Source: an uncultured Lachnospiraceae bacterium
Lineage (GTDB): Bacteria; Bacillota; Clostridia; Lachnospirales; Lachnospiraceae
Length of the DNA stretch: 53,377 nt
Direction: 5' to 3'
NCBI GenBank assembly: GCA_947167135.1
Contig: CAMVGV010000014.1
Coordinates: 1-53,377 of the forward strand
Below, piece by piece: positions 24,720-33,653 of the stretch. Below the pieces are notes generated by a model. It saw only the letters and a list, made by a program, of their open reading frames with translations, ran no database searches and was not told the DNA's origin. The number at the start of each line of letters is the position of its first letter. Positions within the stretch are counted from its first letter, which is position 1. A program made the translations under genes and the position numbers.

Positions 24720-26540
24720 ATGGAAGAAAATATGCAGATAAACAGTAAGGCAGGAATAGCAGATACGGTTCTTTTCATCATATATCCCGTTCTTACGTAC
24801 TTCTTAAGTTCCTATGCCATGTATGAGAAGTTCTGGGGGGAAAACCCGAAAACGGCGGCTGCAAATATTCTTTTTTTTGAAATTCTTCTTTTCTTTCTGT
24901 TTTGCATAGTAAATAAGGCAAAAACCGCTATGCGGCTGGAAATAATCTTTTTCTGGCTGTTCGGAATAATAAACGCCTACCTTTACAGATTCAGGCGAAG
25001 CTACTTAAGACCCTGGGATATTACCTCTGTAGGGACTGCGGCGAATGTTGCGGGAAATTATGACTATACCCCTGAGATACGGATGACGGTATCACTACTG
25101 ATACTGATCCTTCTGGTATTTGCGGCACGTTTCTGCAGCCTTGAAGCCGATACATTATTCAAAAAAAGACGTCCCTTAAGGGCTGTGGGAGCCCTTCTTT
25201 CTCTCTGCCTGATCCTTTCTATGACCTTCCTCGCCCAGAGGAATACGGTTAAGGATATGCTTGGGATCTATACCACCTTCTTTGATTCAAAGGGCATGAT
25301 GAAAAAGAACGGAATAGCATTGAATTTTCTGTATCAGATGAAATATCTGAATGTGGAGAAGCCGAAGGGCTACAATAAGAAGGAACAGGAAGAGCTGCTT
25401 TCTTCCTACGTTGCTGACAGCGCCGCTCCGGAAAATCTGCCGGATATAATAGTTATCATGGATGAGGCTTTTTCGGATCCGGCTGTGGACGGGGATTTTT
25501 CCGTTAATGAGGACTATATGCCCTTTTTCCATTCCCTTCAGGAGGGGAGGGAAAATACGGTCACCGGATACATAAATGTGTCTGTGAACGGCGGTAATAC
25601 TCCCAATACGGAATTTGAATTTCTTACCGGAAACACCTTAGGCTTCCTTCCGGAGGGGAGCATTGCTTTTCAGCAGTTTGTCCGCCGTGCCATAGACTCG
25701 ATACCTCATTATCTGAAGGGCTATGGTTACAGGAGCTTTGCATCCCACCCTTACAAGGCAAGCGGCTGGGACAGACCAAGGGTATATCCGCTGCTTGGTT
25801 TTGATGAGATGTACTTTAAGGAATATTTTGAAGAGCTGGATCCGAAGCCTGTGAGGAATTATATTTCGGATGAGTCCCATTTTGAAGCGGTATCCGCTCT
25901 CATGGATGAATTCGGAAAAGAAGGACCGGTCTTTTCCTTTAATGTGACGATGCAGAACCATTCCGGCTATTCAAAGGAGGATTACGACAATTTTGAACGC
26001 CTGATAAATGTCCGGGTTCCGGAGGGGAAAGAGGAACAGGCCGTTACGATGGATAATTATCTCTCCCTTATGAAATACAGTGATGATGCATTGAGTAAGC
26101 TCATAAAGAAATATGAGGAGTGTGACCGGAAAACCATGATCGTTTTCTTCGGGGATCATCAGCCGGAGGCCTCCACCTTTGACGTTATGTGGGAAGAAAA
26201 CGGAAAGTACTGGGACGATCTTTCGGAAGAGGATCATGTCAATACCTACCGTGTTCCCTTTGCTATATGGGCGAATTTTGATATTGATGAAATGACCGGG
26301 ATCGAGACAAGTGCCGATTATCTGGGAAACCTGATGCTTAAAGAAGCAGGTTTTTCCCTTCCCTCCTACAGGGCTTTTCTTGAAGCCTTTTCAAAGGAGC
26401 ATCCGGTGGTATCCGCAGTCCGTTATGTGGACGATAAGGGAAATTCCGTGATGCATGACGACTGGGGAGATGCCCTTATCGAATATCAGAAAATGCAGTA
26501 TTATGAGCTGTTTGATGCGCCTGAACCGCAGGATCAGTGA
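24720..26540 (+). CDS. LtaS-like phosphoglycerol transferase, copy 2
   Basis: The 606-residue protein is a paralogue of 21993-23813 with the same plan: N-terminal membrane helices, then an outer sulfatase-like domain. Active-site residues are Glu249 (MDEAFSD), Thr294 (GGNTPNTEFE) and Asp479-His480 (FGDHQPE). Both end with a QYYELFD tail. The start may be ATG 24720 or ATG 24732, the second being preceded by GGAAG. The gene overlaps the CotH-like gene tail to tail by 7 bp. Confidence 0.85.
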   Translation: MEENMQINSKAGIADTVLFIIYPVLTYFLSSYAMYEKFWGENPKTAAANILFFEILLFFLFCIVNKAKTAMRLEIIFFWLFGIINAYLYRFRRSYLRPWDITSVGTAANVAGNYDYTPEIRMTVSLLILILLVFAARFCSLEADTLFKKRRPLRAVGALLSLCLILSMTFLAQRNTVKDMLGIYTTFFDSKGMMKKNGIALNFLYQMKYLNVEKPKGYNKKEQEELLSSYVADSAAPENLPDIIVIMDEAFSDPAVDGDFSVNEDYMPFFHSLQEGRENTVTGYINVSVNGGNTPNTEFEFLTGNTLGFLPEGSIAFQQFVRRAIDSIPHYLKGYGYRSFASHPYKASGWDRPRVYPLLGFDEMYFKEYFEELDPKPVRNYISDESHFEAVSALMDEFGKEGPVFSFNVTMQNHSGYSKEDYDNFERLINVRVPEGKEEQAVTMDNYLSLMKYSDDALSKLIKKYEECDRKTMIVFFGDHQPEASTFDVMWEENGKYWDDLSEEDHVNTYRVPFAIWANFDIDEMTGIETSADYLGNLMLKEAGFSLPSYRAFLEAFSKEHPVVSAVRYVDDKGNSVMHDDWGDALIEYQKMQYYELFDAPEPQDQ

Positions 26541-28072
26541 GCTGTTTCTTTCTTAAGCTCCTCCTCTATCCATTCCGCCCTCATCTTAAGCCACTCCGAA
26601 AGCCATTTTAAGTGGCTTTCATAGGAGGTGTCGCCGTAGACCTCGGCGATCTTATTATTCTCTTCACGGTTCAGTACATCCCAGCGGATGAAATTCATCT
26701 CCGCACTCTGTCTTATGTTTTCTATCCTTTCCGGAAGCTCCTCCGAAGCCTTCATAAAGATACTGCCAAGACCGTTTTTCCTGTAAATTATGTAAACCAT
26801 ATCCTTAAAGACCGGATTCTTAAAAAGGCTCTTATAGTAATCCTGCTCCCTGGCGGTCCAGCCGTTTGGCCAGAGATAATCCTCCTCCCTGAAAGGCATC
26901 TCTATTATGCCTGCGGTCCTGTCATAGTCCCAGGCCGGACCGAAGTACATAAGCTCCTCATCGCTCTTCCGGTACAGGTAAACGCTTCTGAGAGTGGGAT
27001 CCGTGGTTTTTGAGAACTCCTGCAGCCAGTAATAGCGGCAGAGGGAATCGAGGTCTATGCCGGACAGGTCTGACCCGGGATCGTAGAGCTCATTTACCGC
27101 AGTCTGAAGATAAGGCGCGGCTCTGTCTATGACGGCGCGGTCCCTGCAGTCACGTACTTCGCCGTATATCTTCGAGTATTCCTCCGTACCCTTTTTTGAC
27201 TCGTCATCATAGAGAAAAAATGAGTAGGAGTCCTTATCCATGCCGATCCGGTAGAGATAGTCATTATTATCGATATCAACTCTGTCCCTGCCCTTTTCAA
27301 CCCTGGTGCAGAGAGAGTAGCAGCCTCTGTATTCGCCGTTGATAAAGAGGTCGGTCTGCCTTAGCTCCGGTGTATATTTAAGTCCCATTTCACGGGCAAG
27401 GGACAGGAAGACTTCATTCCTAAGAAGCGAGTGGTCGGATGCATTGGCAAGAAGAACCCATTTTTCCGCCTTTCCCATAGACAGGATATCCTTCGGCTTT
27501 TCAAGCTCCGCCTGGTAGGATTTTTTGTCCTCGGTCCAGCTGGTGTTTCCCCTTCCCCGGAGAGTCACGGCTTCGCGTGTTACATTGCCGTCGGGCTCAT
27601 ACAATTCAAAGCTTCCCCGGGTACTGACCGAATGATCCTCCGATCCTTCTATCTCATCAAGGGAGGGCTGGGAGGAAGCGATGCTTATATTTACAGAGGG
27701 AAGTGATGATTTAAGGGCAAAGACCTCAGTGCCGTCAATATCAAAGCTGCCGTCCGTAAAATCGTGGGTGTAGCGCTGAAGGGGAAGGCCGCTTTCATCG
27801 GTGGAATAGAAGGTGAGTTCCCCGGTTTCTGCGGTACATGGAAGGAAGATATAGAATCCGCCGTCCCGTAAGAATCCCTTTACGTCGAAGAAGAGTCCGG
27901 GGTTTTCATTCTGCGGGACAAAGATGCCGGAGGGAGAGACAGAAGCCGTATTTTCCGGGGTCTTTAAGGGTCTGGAATAAAAATAAGCCGCTACAGTGAT
28001 CACGGATATAGACAGTATAACTGATAAAAGCAGCAGTATCTGGATATTTGGATTGTCTTTCCTGTCCTTCAT
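26534..28072 (-). CDS. CotH-family kinase-like protein, membrane anchored
   Basis: The 512-residue protein has an N-terminal membrane helix (ILLLLSVILSISVITVAAYF at about residues 12-31). The outer part shows CotH landmarks: LRGRGNTSWTEDKKSY, KWVLLANASDHSLLRN, LFINGEYRGCYSLCTRVE and FGPAWDYDRTAG, which holds the metal-binding acid. CotH proteins phosphorylate spore-coat proteins in Bacillus; in non-sporulating or gut bacteria related outer proteins are linked to cellulose binding or surface modification. Here it faces the second LtaS-like gene, so a role at the surface is likely, but the substrate is unknown. Confidence 0.85.
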   Translation of the reverse strand: MKDRKDNPNIQILLLLSVILSISVITVAAYFYSRPLKTPENTASVSPSGIFVPQNENPGLFFDVKGFLRDGGFYIFLPCTAETGELTFYSTDESGLPLQRYTHDFTDGSFDIDGTEVFALKSSLPSVNISIASSQPSLDEIEGSEDHSVSTRGSFELYEPDGNVTREAVTLRGRGNTSWTEDKKSYQAELEKPKDILSMGKAEKWVLLANASDHSLLRNEVFLSLAREMGLKYTPELRQTDLFINGEYRGCYSLCTRVEKGRDRVDIDNNDYLYRIGMDKDSYSFFLYDDESKKGTEEYSKIYGEVRDCRDRAVIDRAAPYLQTAVNELYDPGSDLSGIDLDSLCRYYWLQEFSKTTDPTLRSVYLYRKSDEELMYFGPAWDYDRTAGIIEMPFREEDYLWPNGWTAREQDYYKSLFKNPVFKDMVYIIYRKNGLGSIFMKASEELPERIENIRQSAEMNFIRWDVLNREENNKIAEVYGDTSYESHLKWLSEWLKMRAEWIEEELKKETAH

Positions 28073-28109
28073 GCCGGATATTTTATCATATCCGGGTCTT
28101 TGATGTCAT

Positions 28110-28213
28110 TATGAGGATGATAAGATCCTTCGCTGGCGCTCAGGATGACAAAGAAGGCTGTAATGTCATTCTGAGCGAAGCGAGAAAGATCCTTCGCTCC
28201 GCTCAGAATGACA
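28110..28213. repeat. Paired GTCATTCTGAGCG-family copies upstream of ppdK
   Basis: A copy reading AAGATCCTTCGCTGGCGCTC then AGGATGACA (28123-28150) is followed by a head-to-head pair: AATGTCATTCTGAGCGAAGC (from 28161) and AAGATCCTTCGCTCCGCTCA then GAATGACA (28186-28213). The pair could form a long hairpin. The TGACA end of the last copy forms the likely -35 box of the ppdK promoter. Confidence 0.88.
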
Positions 28214-28236
28214 AAGGTGTTCTTATGTGCTACAAT
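28208..28236 (+). promoter_or_regulatory. Promoter of ppdK, -35 within a repeat
   Basis: ATGACA (28208-28213) and TACAAT (28231-28236) are spaced by 17 bp; TGC before the -10 makes it extended. The -35 is the outer end of an intergenic repeat. A leader of about 107 nt follows, with a small hairpin (GCCGC/GCGGC, near 28249-28264) and a strong GGAGG site before the ATG. Confidence 0.7.
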
Positions 28237-28349
28237 TAGAAACAGTGAGCCGCGAAGGAGCGGCAGAAGGCAGGGCTGACCGGGTAGGAGAAAGGGAGTT
28301 AACCGGCGGTCCATAACAGGTCACATAAAAACATGGAGGAAGAAACAAA

Positions 28350-31178
28350 ATGGCAAAAAAGTGGGTCTATATGTTCAGCGAAGGCGACATGACGATGCGT
28401 AACCTTCTGGGAGGAAAGGGCGCAAATCTGGCGGAGATGTCCAGCATAGGACTTCCGGTTCCACAGGGCTTTACCATCACAACGGAAGCCTGCACCCAGT
28501 ACTACGAGGACGGCCGGAAGATCAATGATGAGATCATGGGTCAGGCAATGGAAGGCGTAAAGAAGATGGAAGAGCTGAACGGAAAGAAGTTCGGCGATCT
28601 TACAAATCCTCTCCTCGTTTCGGTCCGTTCAGGTGCCCGTGCATCGATGCCCGGAATGATGGATACCATCCTGAACCTGGGACTTAATGACGAAGTCGTT
28701 GCAGCAATGATCAAGGGAAATCCCGATCCCGCATTTGAGAGATTCGTATATGATTCATACCGCCGTTTCATTCAGATGTTCTCTGATGTGGTAATGGAGG
28801 TAGGAAAGAAGTATTTCGAGCAGCTTATCGATGCTATGAAAGAAAAGAAGGGCGTTAAGTTTGACGTTGACCTTACGGCTGCAGACCTTAAGGAGCTGGC
28901 GGAGCAGTTTAAGGAAGAGTACAAGAAGCAGCTCGGCAAGGACTTCCCCTCAGACCCCGTTGAACAGTTAAAGCTTGCCATTGAAGCGGTATTCCGTTCC
29001 TGGGATAACCCCAGAGCAAATGTTTACCGTCGCGATAACGATATACCCTACAGCTGGGGAACAGCCGTAAACGTAATGCCCATGGTATTCGGTAACTTAA
29101 ATGATGAGTCCGGAACAGGCGTTGCCTTTACCCGTGATCCCGCAACCGGTGAAAAGAAGCTTATGGGTGAGTTCCTGAAGAACGCCCAGGGTGAGGACGT
29201 GGTTGCCGGTGTCCGTACTCCCATGCCAATAGTACAGATGGAGCAGGAGTTCCCCGAAGCCTATAAGCAGTTTATCGAGGTTTGTGAGACTCTCGAGAAT
29301 CATTACCATGATATGCAGGATATGGAGTTTACCGTAGAGAATAAGAAGCTCTATATGCTCCAGTGCCGTAACGGAAAGAGGACGGCCCAGGCTGCATTGA
29401 AGATCGCCTGCGATCTCGTGGATGAAGGTCATAAGACCGAGGAAGAAGCGGTTGCGATGATCGATCCCAGAAACCTTGACACCCTCCTTCATCCCCAGTT
29501 TGACGCTGCAGCACTTAAGGCCGCAACTCCTATCGGAAAGGGCCTCGGTGCTTCTCCCGGAGCTGCCTGCGGAAAGATCGTATTTACCGCAGATGACGCG
29601 GTTGCCTGGGCTGACAGGGGAGAGAAGGTCGTTCTCGTTCGTCTCGAGACCTCTCCCGAAGATATCACCGGAATGAAGTCCGCAGAGGGTATCCTTACCG
29701 TCCGCGGGGGAATGACGAGCCACGCCGCCGTTGTTGCAAGAGGAATGGGCGAGTGCTGCGTATCCGGCTGCGGCGACATCATTATGGACGAGGAGAATAA
29801 GAAGTTCACACTTGCCGGGAAGGAATTCCACGAAGGCGACTTTATCTCAATAGACGGAACCACAGGTAATATCTATGACGGAGTGATCGAGACCGTTGAC
29901 GCCAGCATAGCAGGAGAATTCGGACGCATAATGGACTGGGCCGACAAGTACAGGAAGCTTAAGGTCCGCACCAATGCAGATACTCCCGCGGATGCAAAGA
30001 AGGCCAGAGAGCTTGGTGCAGAGGGAATAGGTCTCTGCCGTACGGAGCATATGTTCTTTGACGAGGAGAGGATAGCTGCCTTCCGCGAGATGATCTGCTC
30101 CGATACCGTTGAGGAGAGAAAGGCCGCTCTCGACAAGATCCTTCCTTATCAGCAGAGCGATTTTGAGGGCATATTCGAAGCAATGGAGGGTAACCCCGTT
30201 ACCATCCGTTTCCTGGATCCCCCTCTTCACGAGTTCGTTCCCAATACCGAGGAGGAGATAGAGAAGCTTGCTTCTGCCCAGGGTAAGAGCGTTCAGGAGA
30301 TCAAGGATATCATTTCCGGTCTCCATGAATTTAACCCTATGATGGGTCACAGAGGCTGCCGTCTTACCGTTACCTTCCCGGAGATCGCAGAAATGCAGAC
30401 CTCAGCGATCATAAGGGCTGCCATCGCAGTTTCAAAGAAGCATTCCGACTGGAAGATGGTTCCCGAGATCATGATCCCTCTTGTAGGAGACGTAAAGGAA
30501 TTCAAGTTTGTAAAGGATATAGTTGTAAAGACCGCCGATGAGGAAATAAAGAAGGCCGGTGCGAGCCTGGAGTACGAGGTTGGTACCATGATAGAGATCC
30601 CGAGAGCTGCCCTTACGGCAGACGAGATCGCTGCAGAAGCCGATTTCTTCTGCTTCGGTACCAATGACCTGACACAGATGACCTTCGGTTTCTCCAGAGA
30701 TGACGCAGGCAAGTTCCTGAATGCTTACTATGATACAAAGATCTATGAGGCTGATCCCTTCGCAAAGCTTGATCAGACCGGCGTAGGAAAGCTTATGGAT
30801 ATGTGTCTGACGCTGGGACGTCCCGTGAATCCCGCTCTTCACGCAGGTATCTGCGGAGAGCACGGCGGAGATCCCTCATCTGTTGAGTTCTGCCATAAGA
30901 TCGGTCTTGACTATGTTTCCTGCTCACCCTTCCGTGTGCCTGTAGCAAGGCTTGCCGCAGCACAGGCTGCCATTGCTGAAAAATCAGCAGCTGACGGAAA
31001 GAACGGATTTGTTGATGATGAGACAAAGAAGAGATTAAAAGAAGCGGCAGAGAAGGCAGAGGCTATCGCAAAGGAGCTTGCAGAGACAAGTGCTGATATT
31101 GCAAAGTCAGGCCTTGAAGCCCTGAAGGCAGGTGTAGAAGCCGCTGCAAAGACCTATAAGGAAAGCAGGAAGAGCTGA
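28350..31178 (+). CDS. ppdK: Pyruvate, phosphate dikinase
   Basis: This 942-residue enzyme interconverts pyruvate, ATP and phosphate with phosphoenolpyruvate, AMP and pyrophosphate. The N-terminal ATP domain shows LLGGKGANLAEMSSIGLPVP and SVRSGARASMPGMMDTILN. The swivelling phosphohistidine domain has TSHAAVVAR with His458. The C-terminal PEP barrel has ICGEHGGDP with Cys835. Typical PPDK ends near ...VARLAAAQAAI; this one continues with 66 residues (877-942) rich in Ala, Lys and Glu that look like amphipathic helices. It is monocistronic, with its own promoter and a strong terminator. In anaerobes it works in glycolysis with PPi or in gluconeogenesis. Confidence 0.97.
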   Translation: MAKKWVYMFSEGDMTMRNLLGGKGANLAEMSSIGLPVPQGFTITTEACTQYYEDGRKINDEIMGQAMEGVKKMEELNGKKFGDLTNPLLVSVRSGARASMPGMMDTILNLGLNDEVVAAMIKGNPDPAFERFVYDSYRRFIQMFSDVVMEVGKKYFEQLIDAMKEKKGVKFDVDLTAADLKELAEQFKEEYKKQLGKDFPSDPVEQLKLAIEAVFRSWDNPRANVYRRDNDIPYSWGTAVNVMPMVFGNLNDESGTGVAFTRDPATGEKKLMGEFLKNAQGEDVVAGVRTPMPIVQMEQEFPEAYKQFIEVCETLENHYHDMQDMEFTVENKKLYMLQCRNGKRTAQAALKIACDLVDEGHKTEEEAVAMIDPRNLDTLLHPQFDAAALKAATPIGKGLGASPGAACGKIVFTADDAVAWADRGEKVVLVRLETSPEDITGMKSAEGILTVRGGMTSHAAVVARGMGECCVSGCGDIIMDEENKKFTLAGKEFHEGDFISIDGTTGNIYDGVIETVDASIAGEFGRIMDWADKYRKLKVRTNADTPADAKKARELGAEGIGLCRTEHMFFDEERIAAFREMICSDTVEERKAALDKILPYQQSDFEGIFEAMEGNPVTIRFLDPPLHEFVPNTEEEIEKLASAQGKSVQEIKDIISGLHEFNPMMGHRGCRLTVTFPEIAEMQTSAIIRAAIAVSKKHSDWKMVPEIMIPLVGDVKEFKFVKDIVVKTADEEIKKAGASLEYEVGTMIEIPRAALTADEIAAEADFFCFGTNDLTQMTFGFSRDDAGKFLNAYYDTKIYEADPFAKLDQTGVGKLMDMCLTLGRPVNPALHAGICGEHGGDPSSVEFCHKIGLDYVSCSPFRVPVARLAAAQAAIAEKSAADGKNGFVDDETKKRLKEAAEKAEAIAKELAETSADIAKSGLEALKAGVEAAAKTYKESRKS

Positions 31179-31200
31179 AAAGTTTGATAAGTTATTATGG

Positions 31201-31236
31201 ACACCCTCTGCCGTTTATAGCGGCGGGGGTGTTTTT
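31201..31236 (+). terminator. Intrinsic terminator of ppdK
   Basis: ACACCCTCTGCCG pairs with CGGCGGGGGTGT across a short loop, with one bulge, followed by TTTTTAATTT. Confidence 0.9.
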
Positions 31237-31372
31237 AATTTAACGAAAAATCATTGAGTTTACAACAAGGAGAGTAAGCCGGAAGCCTTTTCCTCAAATT
31301 ACTTGAGGCTGCTGATTTGATGATCTAGAATAAAACAAATGGTCAAAAGAAATATGAAGGAAGGTGGATTAA

Positions 31373-31930
31373 TTGGAAGCAGCTGTTTTGGGAGAATATT
31401 TCACAAAAGAAGAATATTATGGTATGCCTGAGGATGTCCGGTCTGAGCTTATTGATGGCGTAATGTATGATATGGCTTCACAGGAAAGGATACATCAGGG
31501 GATTGTCGGTGAATTATATTACAGGATAAGAGATTATATCAGAAATAAAGGGGGAGACTGCAAGGTCTATCCGGCTCCTTTCGACGTAGAGCTTTTCGAA
31601 AATGAGGATACAGTGGTACAGCCTGATATCTCTGTGATATGTGACAAGGAAAAGCTTACGAAAAGAGGCTGCTTGGGAGCCCCGGACTGGGTGATCGAGG
31701 TAATAAGTCCCGGAAATCCCGGACACGATTATGTGAAAAAACTTAATCTGTACAAAAGAGCCGGTGTAAGGGAGTACTGGATAGTGGATCCCGCGAATGA
31801 ATCTGTTACGGTTTTTATCAATTCAGAAGACAAAGAAGAACCGGATTATTATACTTTCTCGGATGAGGTAAAGGCGGGTATTTACGATGATCTGAGCATA
31901 AGCTTTCCCGAAATGGTGAAGGAACTCTAA
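31373..31930 (+). CDS. Uma2-family (DUF820) putative nuclease
   Basis: The 185-residue protein matches the Uma2 family, which has a PD-(D/E)XK restriction-like fold. FTKEEYYGMPEDVRSELIDG opens the domain. The acids are in VVQPDISVICD (Asp of PD) and in DWVIEVISPGN (E-x-S/I). It ends with YKRAGVREYWIVDPANES, another family hallmark. The start is TTG at 31373 with AAGGAAGGTGG upstream. Uma2 genes are abundant in bacteria and their cellular role is mostly unknown. It stands alone here, with its own upstream gap of about 140 bp. Confidence 0.85.
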   Translation: MEAAVLGEYFTKEEYYGMPEDVRSELIDGVMYDMASQERIHQGIVGELYYRIRDYIRNKGGDCKVYPAPFDVELFENEDTVVQPDISVICDKEKLTKRGCLGAPDWVIEVISPGNPGHDYVKKLNLYKRAGVREYWIVDPANESVTVFINSEDKEEPDYYTFSDEVKAGIYDDLSISFPEMVKEL

Positions 31931-31958
31931 GGCCGTATCAATGACACTAAATCAATGT

Positions 31959-31985
31959 CATTCTGAGCGAAGCGAAGAATCTTAA
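31959..31985. repeat. Single GTCATTCTGAGCG-family copy
   Basis: One copy (GTCATTCTGAGCGAAGCGAA then GAATCTT) lies about 30 bp after the Uma2 stop. Confidence 0.85.
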
Positions 31986-32049
31986 TTTTACCGGTATGAA
32001 AGATCCTTACTGTTGCTTCTCATCTTCCGGCTCGGTCCGCGATAAACGT

Positions 32050-32083
32050 GTGCCACTGGCACCGTCGCAGGGGTGTTCACCCC
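32050..32083. repeat. Two perfect palindromes at the end of the 32077 gene
   Basis: GTGCCACTGGCAC (32050-32062) and GGGGTGTTCACCCC (32070-32083) are near-perfect hairpins. The stop codon of the minus-strand gene (TCA on the plus strand at 32077-32079) lies inside the second one. There is no T-run on either side, so a simple intrinsic terminator is not obvious. The CACTGG core also appears in the hairpins at 40081 and 53299. Confidence 0.75.
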
Positions 32084-32715
32084 CGGAGCCTAACCTTAAG
32101 ACCCTCGAGGTCAACATCGAATATCTCATTCTGGAAGCCCAGGATAAAATGGCCGTATACCATCCCGGGGTTTCTGCAGAGGGTTCCTATCTCCCAGCGG
32201 TTCATATAGAAGAATTCCAGAAGCTGGCCCTCAATAATCTGCTTTTCATTTAGATAATAGAAACCGTTTTCCTCCTTGTGAAGAGTGCCTTCCAGGGTCA
32301 CATCCTTTGCCGTGTGGTTCAGGTAGCGGATGACCCGAAGGGTGCTTGTCTCCATATTGAGGAGCATACGGTGCATGAATTCCTCATCCGGATTTGAGGG
32401 ATCTATGGGGTAATCCCTGTCCAGGTGCTTTGCATTATTCTTTTCAACGAAGCGTTCCAGTATGCTCATGGCATTATGGAAGCTGTTTATGAGATCCCTG
32501 TATTCCTTCAGGGTCTTTTCACTATTCTTTTTTTCTTTATTCTCTGCGACGGGTGTTTTGCCGGTGCTTCCGCCGGAGGATCCTCCGATTGTTGCTTCAT
32601 ATTCCCTGTGCAGATCCTCCTTCTCGGCGTCTGTAAGCTGTGAATAGATGACCTGTGACATCTCATAGCTCTGGGCGAGTTGCTTTATTGCAAATAACCA
32701 AAGTTCAAATTCCAT
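32077..32715 (-). CDS. Uncharacterised protein (possible DUF5348-like C-terminus)
   Basis: The 212-residue soluble protein was not recognised. The N-terminal part (to about 110) looks helical: MEFELWLFAIKQLAQSYEM, a Gly/Ser-rich patch GGSSGGSTG near 44-52, then a charged helix. From about residue 143 the sequence ties to a small beta domain (GTLHKEENGFYYLNEKQI and LEFFYMNRWEIGTLCRN) that resembles DUF5348, a guess from pattern memory. GGGAAGG precedes the ATG. The gene is alone on its strand and ends in a hairpin. Confidence 0.6.
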   Translation of the reverse strand: MEFELWLFAIKQLAQSYEMSQVIYSQLTDAEKEDLHREYEATIGGSSGGSTGKTPVAENKEKKNSEKTLKEYRDLINSFHNAMSILERFVEKNNAKHLDRDYPIDPSNPDEEFMHRMLLNMETSTLRVIRYLNHTAKDVTLEGTLHKEENGFYYLNEKQIIEGQLLEFFYMNRWEIGTLCRNPGMVYGHFILGFQNEIFDVDLEGLKVRLRG

Positions 32716-32807
32716 TACACTACCTTCCCGGCAGAAATACGGTACGATGAACAGCTTCTTTCCTTACCGCCTGCCTTTGTTTCTGCCATTAGCTTATCAA
32801 AATCCTG

Positions 32808-32836
32808 CTGAAAATAAAAGGAAATTGTGATAAAAT
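32808..32836 (+). promoter_or_regulatory. Promoter for the 32910 gene
   Basis: CTGAAA (32808-32813) and TAAAAT (32831-32836) are spaced by 17 bp, with TGA before the -10 (extended type). A leader of about 70 nt follows and ends in AAGGAG. Confidence 0.6.
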
Positions 32837-32909
32837 CAAAAAAAACCATTCCGGTGCTGATAGCTATGTCACAGTTTCCAGTCAGGACGCCGGCGTAAGG
32901 AGAAGCGTA

Positions 32910-33533
32910 ATGAAAAATGAAAAGATCATGATTAGCAGCAAGGATATCGATCTCAATGAAGCATTAAAGGATATTGACGAGCATATCACAGCGCTGGGGC
33001 TCGGCAGGAAGGACAGTCTGCATCTTAGGCTCATTGCCGAAGAGATCCTCGGGATGATGAATGCCATGACCGGTGATTATAAGGCAATGATGTGGTTTGA
33101 AAGAAATGTGAAGGAAGCGTCAGTGAACCTTACCGCCCGCACCGGAAGCATGAATATCGATATGAAGGAAGGTCTCCTCTCGGTTTCCTCCAGCGGAAAA
33201 AATGCCAGCAGGAAAGGCTTTATGGCAAAGATAGGAGATATCATAGAAAACGGGATCCTGAATTTTGAGAATGTGATGAAGCTGGAGCAGCAGTACGGAA
33301 TGGGTTATGTGGGCTACGGAGCGGTGAGTGAGATGTCCGCAGACTTTGCAATGTCCTGGTCCCTTGCACAGTACAGAAATACCTTAAGCACAGCGAAAAA
33401 TGACGATTCCGAAGCCGAGGAAGCCTGGGATGAGCTGGAAAAATCCATAGTGGCAAGCCTTGCAAAGGATGTTACGGTGGGAGTGAAGAAGGATACCGTT
33501 GAAATGAAGGCATTAATGAATCTTAGCGTTTAA
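32910..33533 (+). CDS. Uncharacterised protein with an RsbW-like N-terminal region
   Basis: The 207-residue protein has no signal peptide. LHLRLIAEEILGMMNAMTGD near residue 31-50 resembles the N-box helix of HATPase proteins of the RsbW/SpoIIAB group (the Glu binds Mg-ATP in that fold). A G-box is not clear, and the rest (LSVSSSGKNASRKGFMAKI, then EQQYGMGYVGYGAVSEMSA) was not recognised. It may be an anti-sigma-like ATPase or a degenerate form. The ATG follows AAGGAGAAG. It has its own promoter and no obvious partner gene. Confidence 0.55.
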   Translation: MKNEKIMISSKDIDLNEALKDIDEHITALGLGRKDSLHLRLIAEEILGMMNAMTGDYKAMMWFERNVKEASVNLTARTGSMNIDMKEGLLSVSSSGKNASRKGFMAKIGDIIENGILNFENVMKLEQQYGMGYVGYGAVSEMSADFAMSWSLAQYRNTLSTAKNDDSEAEEAWDELEKSIVASLAKDVTVGVKKDTVEMKALMNLSV

Positions 33534-33636
33534 CGGAATCAGCTGTGATTTTATTCGATTTAAGAGAGAATTAACAATTAGAAAGGCGTTAAATATTGAT
33601 TTTTCCCGAAAAGTATGTTAGCATTTGTTACGGGTT

Positions 33637-33653
33637 TTAACAAATTCGTAACA
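33637..33653 (-). promoter_or_regulatory. Candidate WalR (YycF) box upstream of the NlpC/P60 gene
   Basis: On the minus strand the sequence reads TGTTAC-GAATT-TGTTAA, which fits the WalR consensus TGTWAH-N5-TGTWAH. WalR controls peptidoglycan hydrolases in low-G+C Gram-positive bacteria. A wider inverted repeat TTTGTTACG...CGTAACAAA (33624-33655) covers it. A possible -10 (TAAATA, 33663-33668) lies just downstream. Confidence 0.5.

Noticed and set aside
26540-28072. Sporulation coat gene cluster because of CotH
   Set aside because: No other sporulation gene is present, and the protein has its own membrane anchor next to glycan genes.
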